This document shows, in pieces, positions 9,308 through 19,097 of a stretch of 64,000 nucleotides of DNA. Origin of the DNA: Desulfomonile tiedjei DSM 6799 (GTDB taxonomy: Bacteria > Desulfobacterota > Desulfomonilia > Desulfomonilales > Desulfomonilaceae); contig NC_018025.1 in NCBI RefSeq assembly GCF_000266945.1, positions 4,716,001-4,780,000 on the forward strand, in the 5' to 3' direction. The notes beneath the pieces were generated by a model. That model had not been told where the DNA came from, searched no databases, and worked only from the letters and a program-made list of their open reading frames with translations. Position numbers and translations under genes: made by a program. Numbering within the stretch: position 1 is the first letter of the stretch; every line of letters begins with the position of its first letter.

Positions 9308-10561
9308 ATGGCCGAAATAGGACACGGTGGAAAAGAAATCGTCGAGCGGATTATGGAGCCTAAAGAGGCTGCAAGCAAGATCCAGGGTCTTGCTCAAATT
9401 CCCATCCGTAGCCAGCTCGCCAATGAGGTCATCGGAATTACTTACGGTTTTTTTAGCCCCCTGGAAGGTTTCATGGGCAAAGCCGATGTGGACAGCGTAG
9501 TTAAGAACATGCGACTGGCCAACGGTGCAGTATGGAGCATTCCGATTCTGTTCGACCTGAGTGCCGAAGAAGTCGAGAAATATGGTGTGGCAGCAGGGAA
9601 ATCAGTGCTCCTGACCTTCGGCGGCAATCCGATGGCGATTTTCGAAGTCGAAGAAGTGTTCGATTACGACAAGAAAGCAATGTGCCAGAGTGTTTACGGA
9701 ACTGACGAAGCAAAACACCCTGGTTGCGCACGTACATATGAGTACAAGGACAAGTTTGTCGGCGGCAAGCTGACTCTGGTGAACAGACCGAAAATTAATG
9801 CGCCCTATGATCCTTATTTCATTCCGCCTCTGGAAATGCGGAAGAGATTCAAGGAAAAAGGCTGGGAAAGAGTTGTCGCCCACCAAACCAGAAACGTGCC
9901 CCACACCGGCCATGAATGGCTCATGAAAGGCGCATGGTTCCAGGCCTATGCTGAACTTCCCATCGAAAAGCCTCTCGTAGGCGTGCTTGTCAATGCCATT
10001 ATCGGTGCCAAGCGAAAAGGCGACTATATTGACGAAGCAATTATTCTCACCCAGGACGAGCTGAGGAAGTCAGGTTATTTTGGTGACCACAACCATCTGA
10101 CCTCTCTCACCTTCTGGGATATGCGCTATGCAGGCCCCAAGGAAGCCATTTTCCATGCGGCACTCAGGACCAACCTGGGCCTGAGCCACCATATGTACGG
10201 CAGGGATCATGCCGGCGTTGGTACCTACTACGGCGCTTACGATGCTCACCACCTGCTCGCAACCGTTCAAAAAGAACTGAGCATCGTTCCGGTCTATTCT
10301 ATGAACTGGCTGTATTGCCCTCATTGCGGTGAAATTACCTCTGAGGGGCTTTGTGACCACAAGAAAGAATGGCAGAAGTTCAGTGGAACGGTTATCCGCA
10401 GCATCGTGCAGGATGGCGTGAAGCCTCCCCGCCTGATTTTCCGCCCCGAAGTCTTCGATCTGGTCATGGAATGCGCCGACAAGTACGGTTTTGGGTCACC
10501 TTTCGTAACTGACGAATATCTCGAGAAGAGAATTCCTGTTTTTGAGATCCCGCCTATGTAA
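9308..10561 (+). CDS. sat: Sulfate adenylyltransferase (ATP sulfurylase)
   Basis: 417 residues. It activates sulfate with ATP to adenylyl sulfate, the first step of dissimilatory sulfate reduction in the cytoplasm. Hallmarks: HQTRNVPHTGHEWL with the QTRN and HTGH nucleotide-binding motifs at 193-202, and GRDHAGVG near 298-305. A CPHC..C.H cluster at 337-351 would bind zinc, as in other dissimilatory and archaeal-type enzymes. No APS kinase domain is attached. The start has AGGAG 9 bases upstream. A small gene follows after 12 bases; apr and qmo genes are not in the window. Confidence 0.96.
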   Translation: MAEIGHGGKEIVERIMEPKEAASKIQGLAQIPIRSQLANEVIGITYGFFSPLEGFMGKADVDSVVKNMRLANGAVWSIPILFDLSAEEVEKYGVAAGKSVLLTFGGNPMAIFEVEEVFDYDKKAMCQSVYGTDEAKHPGCARTYEYKDKFVGGKLTLVNRPKINAPYDPYFIPPLEMRKRFKEKGWERVVAHQTRNVPHTGHEWLMKGAWFQAYAELPIEKPLVGVLVNAIIGAKRKGDYIDEAIILTQDELRKSGYFGDHNHLTSLTFWDMRYAGPKEAIFHAALRTNLGLSHHMYGRDHAGVGTYYGAYDAHHLLATVQKELSIVPVYSMNWLYCPHCGEITSEGLCDHKKEWQKFSGTVIRSIVQDGVKPPRLIFRPEVFDLVMECADKYGFGSPFVTDEYLEKRIPVFEIPPM

Positions 10562-10573
10562 GGAGGTAATATC

Positions 10574-10873
10574 ATGGCAGAAGAAAAATATCCGATCAAT
10601 ATTTGGATTAATGAAGATCGCTACTCAAAATTGCAGAAAGCCGGACTTGCGGATATGTGCGAGGAAATGCTGGCCGGCCTCAAAGTTCTGCGCGTATACG
10701 CAAACGACACTGAAAAGGACAAGATCCTGAAAGTGTTTCCGACTGCTAAGTTTGATAGCGCAACCACCAAGAGCATCGAGTTGCTGCCCAAAGATGTGAA
10801 AGATAAAATTTTCGACAAGATCGTTGAAAAAGAGTCGGTCAACATCATGGGTGATTTCTTGGCTGCGTATTAA
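10574..10873 (+). CDS. Small conserved-looking protein cotranscribed with sat
   Basis: 99 residues, with a near-perfect ribosome site (AAGGAGGT) overlapping the end of sat, so it should be made in large amounts. The sequence is charged, mixed alpha/beta, without cysteines or membrane segments, and ends in GDFLAAY. It is the last gene before a strong terminator, so it forms a two-gene unit with ATP sulfurylase. I do not recognise the family. A role as accessory or regulator of sulfate activation is only inferred from position. Confidence 0.8.
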   Translation: MAEEKYPINIWINEDRYSKLQKAGLADMCEEMLAGLKVLRVYANDTEKDKILKVFPTAKFDSATTKSIELLPKDVKDKIFDKIVEKESVNIMGDFLAAY

Positions 10874-10893
10874 TTTCCACCTTCGTGAAACCG

Positions 10894-10924
10894 AAAAAGA
10901 GGGCTTCAGAGCCCTCTTTTTTTT
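10894..10924 (+). terminator. Intrinsic terminator after the sat operon
   Basis: Perfect 8-bp stem AGAGGGCT/AGCCCTCT with a 4-base loop (TCAG), followed by eight T residues. It is 20 bases after the stop codon and closes the sat transcription unit before rpsO. Confidence 0.92.
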
Positions 10925-11052
10925 GCATACTGAGTCCGTACCGGACAAAAGTAACAAATACGCTTCACATAGCTTTACATCGAAAACGCCGTGTGATAGT
11001 AATAACAGATTATGCAGAAGATATCTCAGTGCCCTTCAGGAGGAAGAGGAGA

Positions 11053-11322
11053 GTGGCATTTCTCACTGAAACAAAGAAAAATATCATAGAAAAACATCGG
11101 CTCCATGAGAGCGATACGGGTTCTCCGGAAGTTCAGATAGCCCTGCTGAGTGAGAGAATCAGTTACCTCACGGAACATTTTAAGATTCACAAGAAAGATT
11201 TTCACTCCCGCAGAGGCCTTCTGAAATTGGTGGGACAGCGGCGGCGGCTTTTGGATTACTTGAAAGCCAAAAGCGTCGATCGTTATAAGACCATAATCGG
11301 CGAACTCGGGATCAGAAAATAA
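11053..11322 (+). CDS. rpsO: 30S ribosomal protein S15
   Basis: 89 residues from GTG at 11053, preceded by a purine-rich AGGAGGAAGAGGAGA. The frame is open further upstream, but only this start gives the family length of 88-89 residues and the typical N-terminus [36 protein letters not shown] and the [25 protein letters not shown] block are diagnostic. It binds 16S rRNA in the platform of the small subunit. Followed by pnp, the standard rpsO-pnp order, where in other bacteria the two are co-regulated by RNA processing. Confidence 0.97.
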   Translation: MAFLTETKKNIIEKHRLHESDTGSPEVQIALLSERISYLTEHFKIHKKDFHSRRGLLKLVGQRRRLLDYLKAKSVDRYKTIIGELGIRK

Positions 11323-11399
11323 CGCTCATGTGGGTCGGTTGAAACCCTGTAAGCAGGCGTTGTTTACAAAGATATAGTAAATCAAGGATCGTCAATAAT

Positions 11400-13487
11400 A
11401 TGGTCTATAGGACAAGCTGTAACGTATCAGGAAAAGAAATTGTTTTCGAAACCGGGCGTCTCGCCAAGCAATCCTCCGGTGCAGTTCTTGCCAGCACGGG
11501 GGAGACTATGGTGCTGGTTACTGCGGTCGCAGAAAAAAAAGGCCGTGAAGGAATCGATTTTTTTCCCCTCACTGTGGATTACCTGGAAATGACCTATGCC
11601 GCGGGTAAGATCCCCGGAGGCTATTTCAAACGGGAAGGCCGCCCTACCGAGAAGGAAATCCTCACTGCAAGATTCATCGATCGCCCCATTCGCCCTCTTT
11701 TCCCCAAAGGATTCACCGCGGAAACGCAGATTATTGCCACCGTGCTCTCGTCGGACGGAGAGAACGATCCGGATATGCTGGGCATTAACGGAGCTTCGGC
11801 AGCTCTGCATCTCTCCGACATCCCCTTTGCCGGACCCATCGGTGCAGTTCGCGTCGGACGGGTTGAAGGCAATGTCATAATCAACCCTACCAGCCTGGAA
11901 GACTCCTATTCGGATCTCAGTCTTATCGTGGTGGGATCTCGTCTGGGAATCGTGATGGTCGAAGGCGGGTCCGACAAATTGCCTGAAGAGGTGATCCTCG
12001 AGGCTATTTTTAAAGCTTACGATGAAATCCTCAAGATCGTCGAAGCCCAGGAGAAGCTCAGGGAGCTCGCCGGTAAGCCGAAACGTGAAATCGTTGCCCC
12101 TACGGAAGACAGTGAGCTGATTGAGAAAATAATCGCCACCTGGGGAGAGAGGATCGGTCAGGCTGTTACCATACGCGAGAAACTACCGAGACGCGATGCT
12201 CTCAATCAAATTTATGATGAAATCCTGTCATCCGTAGAAGATGCCGAGCACAGACGTCTGGAGATTCTCGGGTACCTGGAGAAGCTTGAAGGCAGGTACA
12301 TACGTAACCTGATTATCGAGAAAGGCGTCCGCGTAGACGGTCGAGGCTTCAAAGAGATTCGTCCCATCACAACTGAGGTGGGAACGCTTCCCCGAACTCA
12401 CGGAAGTGCTTTGTTCACCAGAGGTGAGACTCAGGCTTTGGTCATCGTGACTCTGGGTACTTCTTCGGACGAGCAGAAAGTGGAAGCTCTTGAAGGAGCA
12501 AGTTACAAGTCTTTCATGCTTCATTATAAATTCCCGCCCTTTAGCGTGGGGGAAGTGAAGTTTCTCAGGGGGCCGTCTCGCAGAGAAGTCGGCCATGGAG
12601 CGCTTGCGGATCGCGCAATTCAGTACCTGCTGCCGAACGACGAAGATTTTCCCTATACAATCAGGGTCGTATCCGAGATTCTCGAATCCAACGGATCCAG
12701 TTCCATGGCGACGGTATGCGGTGCCTCCCTGTCGCTTATGGACGCGGGAGTTCCTCTCCTGGAACCTGTGGCAGGCATAGCCATGGGACTTCTTCAGGAG
12801 AACGACCGAATCATCATCCTCTCTGATATCATCGGTGATGAAGACCATCACGGGGATATGGATTTCAAGGTGGCAGGGACAACGACAGGCGTAACTGCCC
12901 TCCAGATGGATATCAAGATTCAAGGGATTACCCGTGAAATCTTGACCGAGGCTCTGTACCAGGCCAAAGAAGGTAGACTGCATATTTTAGGCGAAATGGC
13001 CAAGACGCTCGATAAACCAAGAGCCGAGATATCCAGACATGCTCCGAGAATTTTCATCATGTTCGTTAATCCGGATAAGATTCGGGATATTATCGGACCT
13101 GGTGGAAAGATCATCCGGGCAATTCAGGAAGAGACCGGAACCAAGATAGAAGTGGACGATACCGGAAAAGTGGTGATTGCCTCGGCAGATTCCGATGGCG
13201 CTCTTCAGGCGAAACTCGCCATACAGAAAATTACCCAGGAAGCGGAAATGGGGAAAATCTATATGGGGACGGTCCGGAAAGTCACCGACTTCGGAGCATT
13301 CGTCGAGATTTTTCCCGGAACGGACGGTCTGGTGCACATTTCCCAATTGGCTCCGGAACGTGTGCGTAAAGTGACAGACGTCGTCAAAGAAGGGGACTCT
13401 TTCCCGGTAAAAGTAATAGGAATCGATCCAAACGGAAAAATTAAACTCTCAAGAAAAGACGCCATCGGCGAAACTCCCGATTTTTAG
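11400..13487 (+). CDS. pnp: Polynucleotide phosphorylase
   Basis: 695 residues, standard length. A 3'-to-5' phosphorolytic exoribonuclease of the RNA degradosome. Domain order: RNase PH domain 1 (about 10-215), helical linker, RNase PH domain 2 with [16 protein letters not shown] active-site residues (about 480-495), KH domain ([17 protein letters not shown], about 553-612) and S1 domain ([19 protein letters not shown], about 620-688). The 77-base gap after rpsO has no obvious terminator. The Shine-Dalgarno (AAGGA) is rather distant from the ATG. Confidence 0.97.
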   Translation: MVYRTSCNVSGKEIVFETGRLAKQSSGAVLASTGETMVLVTAVAEKKGREGIDFFPLTVDYLEMTYAAGKIPGGYFKREGRPTEKEILTARFIDRPIRPLFPKGFTAETQIIATVLSSDGENDPDMLGINGASAALHLSDIPFAGPIGAVRVGRVEGNVIINPTSLEDSYSDLSLIVVGSRLGIVMVEGGSDKLPEEVILEAIFKAYDEILKIVEAQEKLRELAGKPKREIVAPTEDSELIEKIIATWGERIGQAVTIREKLPRRDALNQIYDEILSSVEDAEHRRLEILGYLEKLEGRYIRNLIIEKGVRVDGRGFKEIRPITTEVGTLPRTHGSALFTRGETQALVIVTLGTSSDEQKVEALEGASYKSFMLHYKFPPFSVGEVKFLRGPSRREVGHGALADRAIQYLLPNDEDFPYTIRVVSEILESNGSSSMATVCGASLSLMDAGVPLLEPVAGIAMGLLQENDRIIILSDIIGDEDHHGDMDFKVAGTTTGVTALQMDIKIQGITREILTEALYQAKEGRLHILGEMAKTLDKPRAEISRHAPRIFIMFVNPDKIRDIIGPGGKIIRAIQEETGTKIEVDDTGKVVIASADSDGALQAKLAIQKITQEAEMGKIYMGTVRKVTDFGAFVEIFPGTDGLVHISQLAPERVRKVTDVVKEGDSFPVKVIGIDPNGKIKLSRKDAIGETPDF

Positions 13488-13508
13488 GGGCAGGATATAA
13501 CCTCTCAG

Positions 13509-14789
13509 TTGAAATCCAAACACAACGAATTCGCATATAAAAAGACAACTCTGGATAACGGTGTCCGTGTCATCACGGAGACCGTTCCGTACGTTCAGTC
13601 AGTGTCCATGGGGATCTGGGTTCATTCGGGTTCTCGCTTTGAGTATCCCGAAGTGAACGGCATTTGTCATTTCATAGAGCACATGCTCTTTAAAGGAACC
13701 CAGAGACGCACAGCTTTTACCATTGCAAAGGAAATCGATTCCGTGGGGGGCGTGCTCAATGCTTTCACCAGTAAAGAGATGACGTCGTTCTACTGTCGCG
13801 TGCTCAACGAAAATACCGAACTATCTGTCGACCTACTCAGCGATATATTTCTGAATGCTTCATTTCCTGCCGATGAAATCGAGCGCGAAAAACACGTGGT
13901 CTGTCAGGAGATTCATCAACTGGAAGACAGCCCTGAGGACCTGGTCCACGAGATTCTCGGCATACGATTCTGGAGAGACGATCCTATCGGACAACCTATT
14001 CTTGGGACTGTACCGAACGTCATGCGATTGGATCGAGATACCCTGGTAGGATTCAAGAACGCGTATTACACCCCCGACGAAACACTCGTATGTGCCGCAG
14101 GAGATCTGGAACATGAATGCTTTGTCGAGCTGGTAAATTCCCATTTGCAGCAATTTGCACCGCTGAAGACGGCTGTATCGAAAACAGAGGCAAAGATCGA
14201 CGCGTCTGCCTATGTGGAGGAACGCGATTTAGAGCAAGTGCACGTATGCGTGGCGATGAAGGCTCCCAGTGCTGTCGATAAGCGTCGACATGCAGGATAC
14301 ATCCTGAATACCATTCTCGGCGGAAGCATGAGTTCAAGGCTTTTCCAGGAAGTGAGGGAAAAACGCGGATTGGCCTATTCCGTGTATTCTTTCCTCTCTG
14401 CTTTTTCGGATACGGGGATTTTCGGAATTTACGCGGGCTGCGATCCGGACGATCTGGAAGAGCTTCTCAACGTCATGGGAAAGGAAACCTTGGATTTATG
14501 TCGGAATTTGACGGAAGACGAAGTCGCCACAGCTAAGAGTCAGATCAAAGGTAACCTCATATTGGCTATGGAGTCTACTGATTCCAGGATGAACAGGCTG
14601 GCCAAGAGCGAGTATCATTTTGGCAGGCATGTTCCGGTCGACGAGATTATCGAGAATCTACAGGATGTGTCCTTCGCTGAACTGCAGGATACGGCTGAAT
14701 GGATGATTGAAGACTGCCGTTTTACACTTGTTGCTCTCGGACCGGTTGATAAGAATGCTGACTTGTTCGGATATTTCACCGCAAAATAA
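13509..14789 (+). CDS. M16-family zinc peptidase (processing-peptidase-like)
   Basis: 426 residues, starting at TTG, 21 bases after pnp. The inverted zinc motif HFIEH is at 54-58 and the third ligand is in the downstream EIEREKHVVCQEIHQLEDSP stretch (about 120-140). C-terminal region GGSMSSRLFQEVREKRGLAYSVYSF is the M16 homologous half. Members of this group follow pnp in many bacteria; the physiological substrate is unsettled. No signal peptide, so cytoplasmic. Confidence 0.92.
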   Translation: MKSKHNEFAYKKTTLDNGVRVITETVPYVQSVSMGIWVHSGSRFEYPEVNGICHFIEHMLFKGTQRRTAFTIAKEIDSVGGVLNAFTSKEMTSFYCRVLNENTELSVDLLSDIFLNASFPADEIEREKHVVCQEIHQLEDSPEDLVHEILGIRFWRDDPIGQPILGTVPNVMRLDRDTLVGFKNAYYTPDETLVCAAGDLEHECFVELVNSHLQQFAPLKTAVSKTEAKIDASAYVEERDLEQVHVCVAMKAPSAVDKRRHAGYILNTILGGSMSSRLFQEVREKRGLAYSVYSFLSAFSDTGIFGIYAGCDPDDLEELLNVMGKETLDLCRNLTEDEVATAKSQIKGNLILAMESTDSRMNRLAKSEYHFGRHVPVDEIIENLQDVSFAELQDTAEWMIEDCRFTLVALGPVDKNADLFGYFTAK

Positions 14790-14903
14790 CCCCGCTGTTC
14801 ACAATTTTCGTATTTGTAGCAAGTGACATAATTAAAGAAGCTGAATCCCCTCGCTCCTCCGTGCATCTAATGAACAACATGATGTGAACGAGAGGAGAAG
14901 GAC

Positions 14904-15170
14904 ATGGATTACAATCTCCTGTTGATTGTGAGTATCCTCATTCTTGGCATTGGCGGTTTCACTTTTCTAGCTCTCACCATACTTGCAAACTGGAGGATGA
15001 AGTCGCGTGATACTGCGGAATCCGATGCTCGTTATAGTAGACTGAGTCGGGATTTCGAGAATTGTTATGAAAACTGCATGCGTGAGGAGAAATGGGACCG
15101 GGACAAAGAAGAGGAATGCGATTCGCGATGCAGGTTGCGTTTGGCAGGATCGTATTCTCTCCCTGATTGA
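14904..15170 (+). CDS. Small single-pass membrane protein with twin CX3C motif
   Basis: 88 residues with GAGGAGAAGG before the ATG. Residues 5-30 form one hydrophobic segment, followed by a charged soluble tail. The tail contains Cys54, Cys58, Cys72 and Cys76 arranged as CX3C-X13-CX3C in a helical, charged context. This spacing recalls the disulfide-bonded helical hairpins of mitochondrial small Tim proteins, or could bind a metal. Topology would decide between the two. I do not recognise the family. Stands alone after the M16 peptidase. Confidence 0.75.
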   Translation: MDYNLLLIVSILILGIGGFTFLALTILANWRMKSRDTAESDARYSRLSRDFENCYENCMREEKWDRDKEEECDSRCRLRLAGSYSLPD

Positions 15171-15806
15171 TGTGCAGCACAGTGAGAGATTGAGAAACTT
15201 CATATGGACTATTTTTGAGCCGGCGGAGAGTTCATTTCTGCGGGCCTTTATATTGTTTTAGCCGAACCTTAATGTGGCTGGGTCTAATCAGCCCCCAACC
15301 TTGGCTGATTTGAGTCTTTTTTGCCCAGAACACCAGAAGAAGCCATTCTCTGGCTACAACATTCCTCCGAGAAATCAGATGAGAAATAGACGAGAGAATT
15401 GTGGCATTTTTCTTGCTCTTTTTCTTGAAGTCAAATTGAACATTCCATGTTAGGAAGTACTACCATAAGAATATTCCTTTGGAAGAAGAAATCACTAATT
15501 CCAAAGCGAGAGCGTGTGGCGTAGTCTCATACATTTTTTGGTGCATCTTTTATTTCCATTATGAGAAGCTGTTGGTTTTTGTATGTGGCGCGATTCTGTC
15601 TGAATCACTGAAGAAATGGTTTGTCATTTTATCATTTCTCTGTATTGAAGACGGCGTTTGTTTTTTTGCAGCAAAACCATTAGCGGGTTGCCCATGAAAA
15701 TTGTACCGTGATTTACTTTAACAGTTTCAGCCAATTGTTTGTTCGCGTTATGGCATTCTTGTACAGTTTTTTTTTGACCCAAAATGGAATCCAGGATGGT
15801 CAACAA
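15171..15806. other. AT-rich intergenic gap
   Basis: About 640 bases of lower GC than the surroundings, rich in T-runs. Short open frames on both strands (15479-15697 plus, 15624-15854 minus) show no motif or ribosome site. The composition shift together with the adjacent insertion sequence suggests acquired or decayed DNA. Confidence 0.4.
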
Positions 15807-16061
15807 ATGAAACGCAAGACTTGCATCGCATTTATTGCTTTTTACTGGAATCAACTAAATCGCCGGATCTCACAAAGTTTTCGTAAGAACAATCAAACTA
15901 AACCTAACACTTGGTTGTCTTTCCGGCTTGCTTCATCTTTATTCCTATTGTTCTTGGGTGTCAGTTTCATCATTCCTGCACTTGTCATAGGTCAGTGCTC
16001 ATGTATCCGCCGCATTGTCTGTGGCCAGGATGTGAATACTACCAGACTCTGGAACATGTAC
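15807..16061 (+). pseudogene. 5' part of a secreted jelly-roll protein gene split by IS copy 1
   Basis: About 85 codons from an ATG preceded by AGGATGG. A hydrophobic segment (LASSLFLLFLGVSFIIPALVIG) follows a basic N-terminus, then a Cys-containing stretch (QCSCIRRIVCGQDV). The frame runs into the insertion sequence and stops at its terminal CTA TAG. If the element and one GTAC are removed, the frame continues exactly into 17545-18093 (…RLWNMY joined to CDEAYQ…), giving about 267 codons. This continuity argues that both parts were one gene. Confidence 0.6.
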
Positions 16062-17540
16062 CTATAGTTTCGCCCTTTTTGTATTCTGGACGGTTAGATG
16101 GTGAGATAATCCTTGAAAAAATAAGGCGTTCCGCACATACCCGGTTTTGTGAAAGATTCTGGGAAGGAGGAACGCCAGTTGAAGAGATCTATACCAGATC
16201 CGTTCGGGATTGACGAGATTCATTTCAGAGCGTGTTTCAGCGCACCGAGTTTCCGTATCTTCGTTGCGCTGGTGGTCGGTTGGGTGCTCACTATGGGCAA
16301 GCACACTATCAGCCAGGTGATTCTGACCATGAGACTCCATGAATCCAAGCACTTCGCCAGCATCTACCGATTCCTCGGCAAGGGACGATGGGAGACTGAC
16401 TTTGTCTCCTATTTCGTCTTCAGAATGTTGGTAGAAACGCTGATTGCAGAAGGGATCGAGATCCTTGTGGTGATTGACGACACCTTGAACAAGCACACTG
16501 GCAAGAAGATCTGTGGCGCGGGCTGGCAGCATGATGGTTCACTCCCAAAGCATACTAAGCAAAAGGGGTATGGAGTGTGCTTTGTCATCATAGGACTGGC
16601 GATTCGCCTTCCCGGCATCAGCGATCGCATGTTTTGTCTGCCATACGCTGCCCGCCTTTGGTGGCCGCCAAAGGCCAAGTTTAATCCCAAGAGCCTGCCC
16701 TACAAGACAAAACCCGAACTTGGATTGGATCTTATAAATCTGACTCATTCATGGCTCCAAGAGGGAGAAAGACTGAGAATTGTGTTCGACCTGGGATACT
16801 GCTGCGATACCATCCTCAAAGCACGACCCAAGAATGTGCACATTACAGGGAGGCTGAGAAAGGATGCAGCTTTGTTCGCTGTGCTGGAACCTGCTCCATT
16901 TACAGTGATGGGCAGACCTCGCAAGAGAGGCGCTCGACTGCCCTCCCTGGAAACGATGTTCCAGGACCCCAATCTGGGGTGGAATGAGATTAGGGTCTTC
17001 TGCTATGGAAAACAAACTAAGCTCCTGATACATCAGTTCACGGCGCTATGGTATCATAGCGCAGGGCAACAGCCTCTTTCGATCGTGTTGTGCCATGACC
17101 CGGCCGGCCACCATGCCAATATGGTGTTTTTCGATACGGACCCTCAGGCTGCACCACAGCAGATTATCGAGCGCTACGCTGCACGCTTTAGCATTGAGAT
17201 GACCAATCGAGAGACCAAGAACCTCCTGGGTGCGGCTGAACCTCAGTGTCGGAAAGAGACCTCGGTAACCCGTGCCCCTATGTTTGCTTACTGGGCCTAC
17301 TGCTTTGTAGTGCTTTGGTTCGTTGGGCAATTCGTCACTGCAAAGAACCTCGTTGCCGACCCGGCTCCCTGGTACTGCCGGAAAAAGTCGTTCACCTTTT
17401 CAGACATGCTGGCAGCAGCTCGAAGGAGTCATTTCTCGCTGAGAATTTATTCGAAAGCCAGCCGAATCAATAAGTTCGAAAAACTCAACGGCCCGCGCTC
17501 CACGCGCGGACTCGACCATGCAAGAATCGCGAAACTATAG
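16062..17540 (+). mobile_element. Insertion sequence, copy 1 (DDE family, 1479 bp)
   Basis: Bounded by perfect 12-bp terminal inverted repeats CTATAGTTTCGC and GCGAAACTATAG. Flanked on both sides by GTAC, a probable 4-bp target duplication, and the reading frame of the interrupted gene agrees with this. A second copy at 19135-20619 is the same along nearly all its length. One transposase gene fills the element. The 4-bp duplication and the DDE-type transposase recall the IS701/IS4 supergroup; exact family not certain. Confidence 0.92.
16179..17540 (+). CDS. DDE transposase (IS4/IS701-like)
   Basis: 453 residues from TTG at 16179, which has AAGGAGG 8 bases upstream; a GTG at 16149 is possible but lacks a ribosome site. 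Catalytic candidates: Asp in VVIDDTLNKHTGKK (about 100), Asp in RIVFDLGYCCD (about 240) and Glu in MTNRETKNLLG (about 360). This is the arrangement of RNase H-fold transposases with an inserted beta domain. The stop codon TAG is the last three bases of the element's inverted repeat. Intact here, broken in copy 2, so this copy would be the source of transposase. Confidence 0.88.
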   Translation: MKRSIPDPFGIDEIHFRACFSAPSFRIFVALVVGWVLTMGKHTISQVILTMRLHESKHFASIYRFLGKGRWETDFVSYFVFRMLVETLIAEGIEILVVIDDTLNKHTGKKICGAGWQHDGSLPKHTKQKGYGVCFVIIGLAIRLPGISDRMFCLPYAARLWWPPKAKFNPKSLPYKTKPELGLDLINLTHSWLQEGERLRIVFDLGYCCDTILKARPKNVHITGRLRKDAALFAVLEPAPFTVMGRPRKRGARLPSLETMFQDPNLGWNEIRVFCYGKQTKLLIHQFTALWYHSAGQQPLSIVLCHDPAGHHANMVFFDTDPQAAPQQIIERYAARFSIEMTNRETKNLLGAAEPQCRKETSVTRAPMFAYWAYCFVVLWFVGQFVTAKNLVADPAPWYCRKKSFTFSDMLAAARRSHFSLRIYSKASRINKFEKLNGPRSTRGLDHARIAKL

Positions 17541-17544
17541 GTAC

Positions 17545-18093
17545 TGTGATGAAGCTTATCAGGCTGCGTCTGCGCAAGAAATCAATCCCAAGCAGACCGG
17601 CTGCCGTTTTGAAGTGACTTGCCGGCCGAGTGTAGGGGCAAATTTGCTCAAAAACTCCGATTTTACAAAGGGTGCAGACGAATGGGTGCTGTCATCGAAT
17701 GATTATTTTGTTTCGGGCCCGTCTGGTAGCCGGTCGGTACTGCATCTTACAAAGAACGGGAATCTATCTCAGATTGTGGACCTGTCGAACAAATTTCTGC
17801 CTGCCGGGACCGAGGTAACACTGCTCGTAGACCTCCGCAACCAGGTTAACCCCGAGGATCTGCATACTCTATGTATCTCGGAATTGGGAAGCGCCGATTC
17901 GAAGGACTTCAATTTGCTGGCCGGTCGCGAATGCAGAACGGTCAAAACGACCTGTATCTGGGCCGCATTCAGCATTTCGTATAAGAAGAAGTTGAATCAG
18001 TCACTGCTTAAGGTAGAAGTATGTTGTGTATCCGAGTCATCCGGGCTGTGCGTGACCAATGTATCTCTCATAGTGGATAAAATTGAATCTTGA
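17545..18093 (+). pseudogene. 3' part of the split secreted protein gene (jelly-roll domain)
   Basis: 182 residues, open in frame with the 5' part at 15807-16061. From GANLLKNSDFTKGADEWVL to the end it looks like a carbohydrate-binding jelly-roll module (CBM4/9-type start, alternating beta strands, several Cys). An ATG inside the insertion sequence at 17518 is in frame, so a truncated product starting MQESRNYRYC is possible, without a signal peptide. Most likely non-functional. Confidence 0.55.
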
Positions 18094-18250
18094 TGCTGAT
18101 TCGCTTTTCTTCTCATAATCCGGGATGCTGGAGGTATCCTTCACTATCTTATGTGCATAACTGCGAAATGGTATCATACTCTCTCAATACTGGTATCGGA
18201 TTACTTTAAGACCTTAGAAACACTATAAACAAAAGGTGAGATTATTGTGG

Positions 18251-18274
18251 ATCGAGCCCCTGATGGGGCTCGGA
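18251..18274. terminator. Hairpin downstream of the HU operon
   Basis: Perfect 8-bp stem CGAGCCCC/GGGGCTCG with loop TGAT, extended by GATC/GATC. It is about 75 bases after the HU operon stop on the minus strand. The following T-run is weak in both directions, so efficiency is uncertain. Confidence 0.45.
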
Positions 18275-18349
18275 TCTTACAAGGTGTTTGAAGAAAGATG
18301 TTCTTGCAGGATGTTCTGGATATATTCCGGGTTGGATGTATGCAATTTG

Positions 18350-18631
18350 CTATTCTGCCTCGAAGATTTTCTCTCTAAGCTCTTTCCCTGCTTTGAAGAA
18401 AGGCAAACGTTTTCCATCCACTACGATTTTGTCCCCGGTTTTTGGATTCCTGCCGGTATATCCTTCATATTCTCGTACCTCGAAGGACCCGAATCCCCGA
18501 ATTTCGATTCGATCATGGTTTGACAACGCATTGAACATCGTGCCGAAAATCACTTCTACTATTTCTTCGGATTTTCGGAGGGGAATATTCAAGTCCTTGG
18601 CCAGGGCTGCACTGAGATCTGATTTGTTCAT
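18350..18631 (-). CDS. HU/IHF-family DNA-binding protein (second gene)
   Basis: 93 residues from ATG at 18631, with AAGAG upstream. It is a bacterial histone-like protein with the conserved core GFGSFEVREYEGYTGRNPKTGD, the beta-arm that intercalates into DNA. FFKAGKELREKI closes the domain. The spacing to the preceding HU gene is 15 bases, so they form one operon. Two different HU-family genes in a row suggest a heterodimer, by analogy with HupA/HupB or IHF. Confidence 0.93.
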   Translation of the reverse strand: MNKSDLSAALAKDLNIPLRKSEEIVEVIFGTMFNALSNHDRIEIRGFGSFEVREYEGYTGRNPKTGDKIVVDGKRLPFFKAGKELREKIFEAE

Positions 18632-18646
18632 GGTGTACACTCTTAA

Positions 18647-18928
18647 TTATTCGCCTTTGGCAGCTTCTCTTAAGGCCTTGGCCGCCGTAAAACCGGGAAC
18701 CTGAGTCGCGGGGATTTCCATTTTTTGACCGGTACGGGGATTGACACCGGTACGGGCTTTGCGCTGGGTGATTTTAAACGTGCCCAGGTCGGGGATGCGG
18801 ATTTGACCTTCAGAGCTTTTCAAGGCTTCATGTATCGATTGCACAATTGTTTTCAGAACCGAATCGGCGGCTTTTTGCGTGATACCGGCGTCCTTCGCCA
18901 TTCTTGCGACAAGATCAGTCTTAGTCAT
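18647..18928 (-). CDS. HU-family DNA-binding protein (first gene)
   Basis: 93 residues, with GGAGGA before the ATG. Canonical HU core LGTFKITQRKARTGVNPRTGQKMEIPA followed by PGFTAAKALREA. The Pro in the NPRTG turn is the DNA-intercalating residue. First gene of the HU operon, under the promoter at 18977-19005. It is only about 44% similar by eye to its partner, so not a recent duplicate. Confidence 0.95.
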   Translation of the reverse strand: MTKTDLVARMAKDAGITQKAADSVLKTIVQSIHEALKSSEGQIRIPDLGTFKITQRKARTGVNPRTGQKMEIPATQVPGFTAAKALREAAKGE

Positions 18929-18976
18929 GATTCCTCCGACAAATAAATAGTATTCAAATGACCATTGTAGCGCAAC

Positions 18977-19005
18977 ATCCTATCCGGAACGACCTTTGTT
19001 GTCAA
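18977..19005 (-). promoter_or_regulatory. Sigma-70 promoter of the HU operon
   Basis: On the minus strand TTGACA (19000-19005), a 17-base spacer and TAGGAT (18977-18982). The -35 is perfect and the spacing optimal. It points at the HU genes 50 bases downstream. Confidence 0.7.
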
Positions 19006-19097
19006 GGCTGCTTAATTCTTACCCCCAATGGATGTTTTATAAAAGGTAGTTGATACAATGACGTACTCAGATGGTTTTGAGCACTCCCGTAAGCCAA

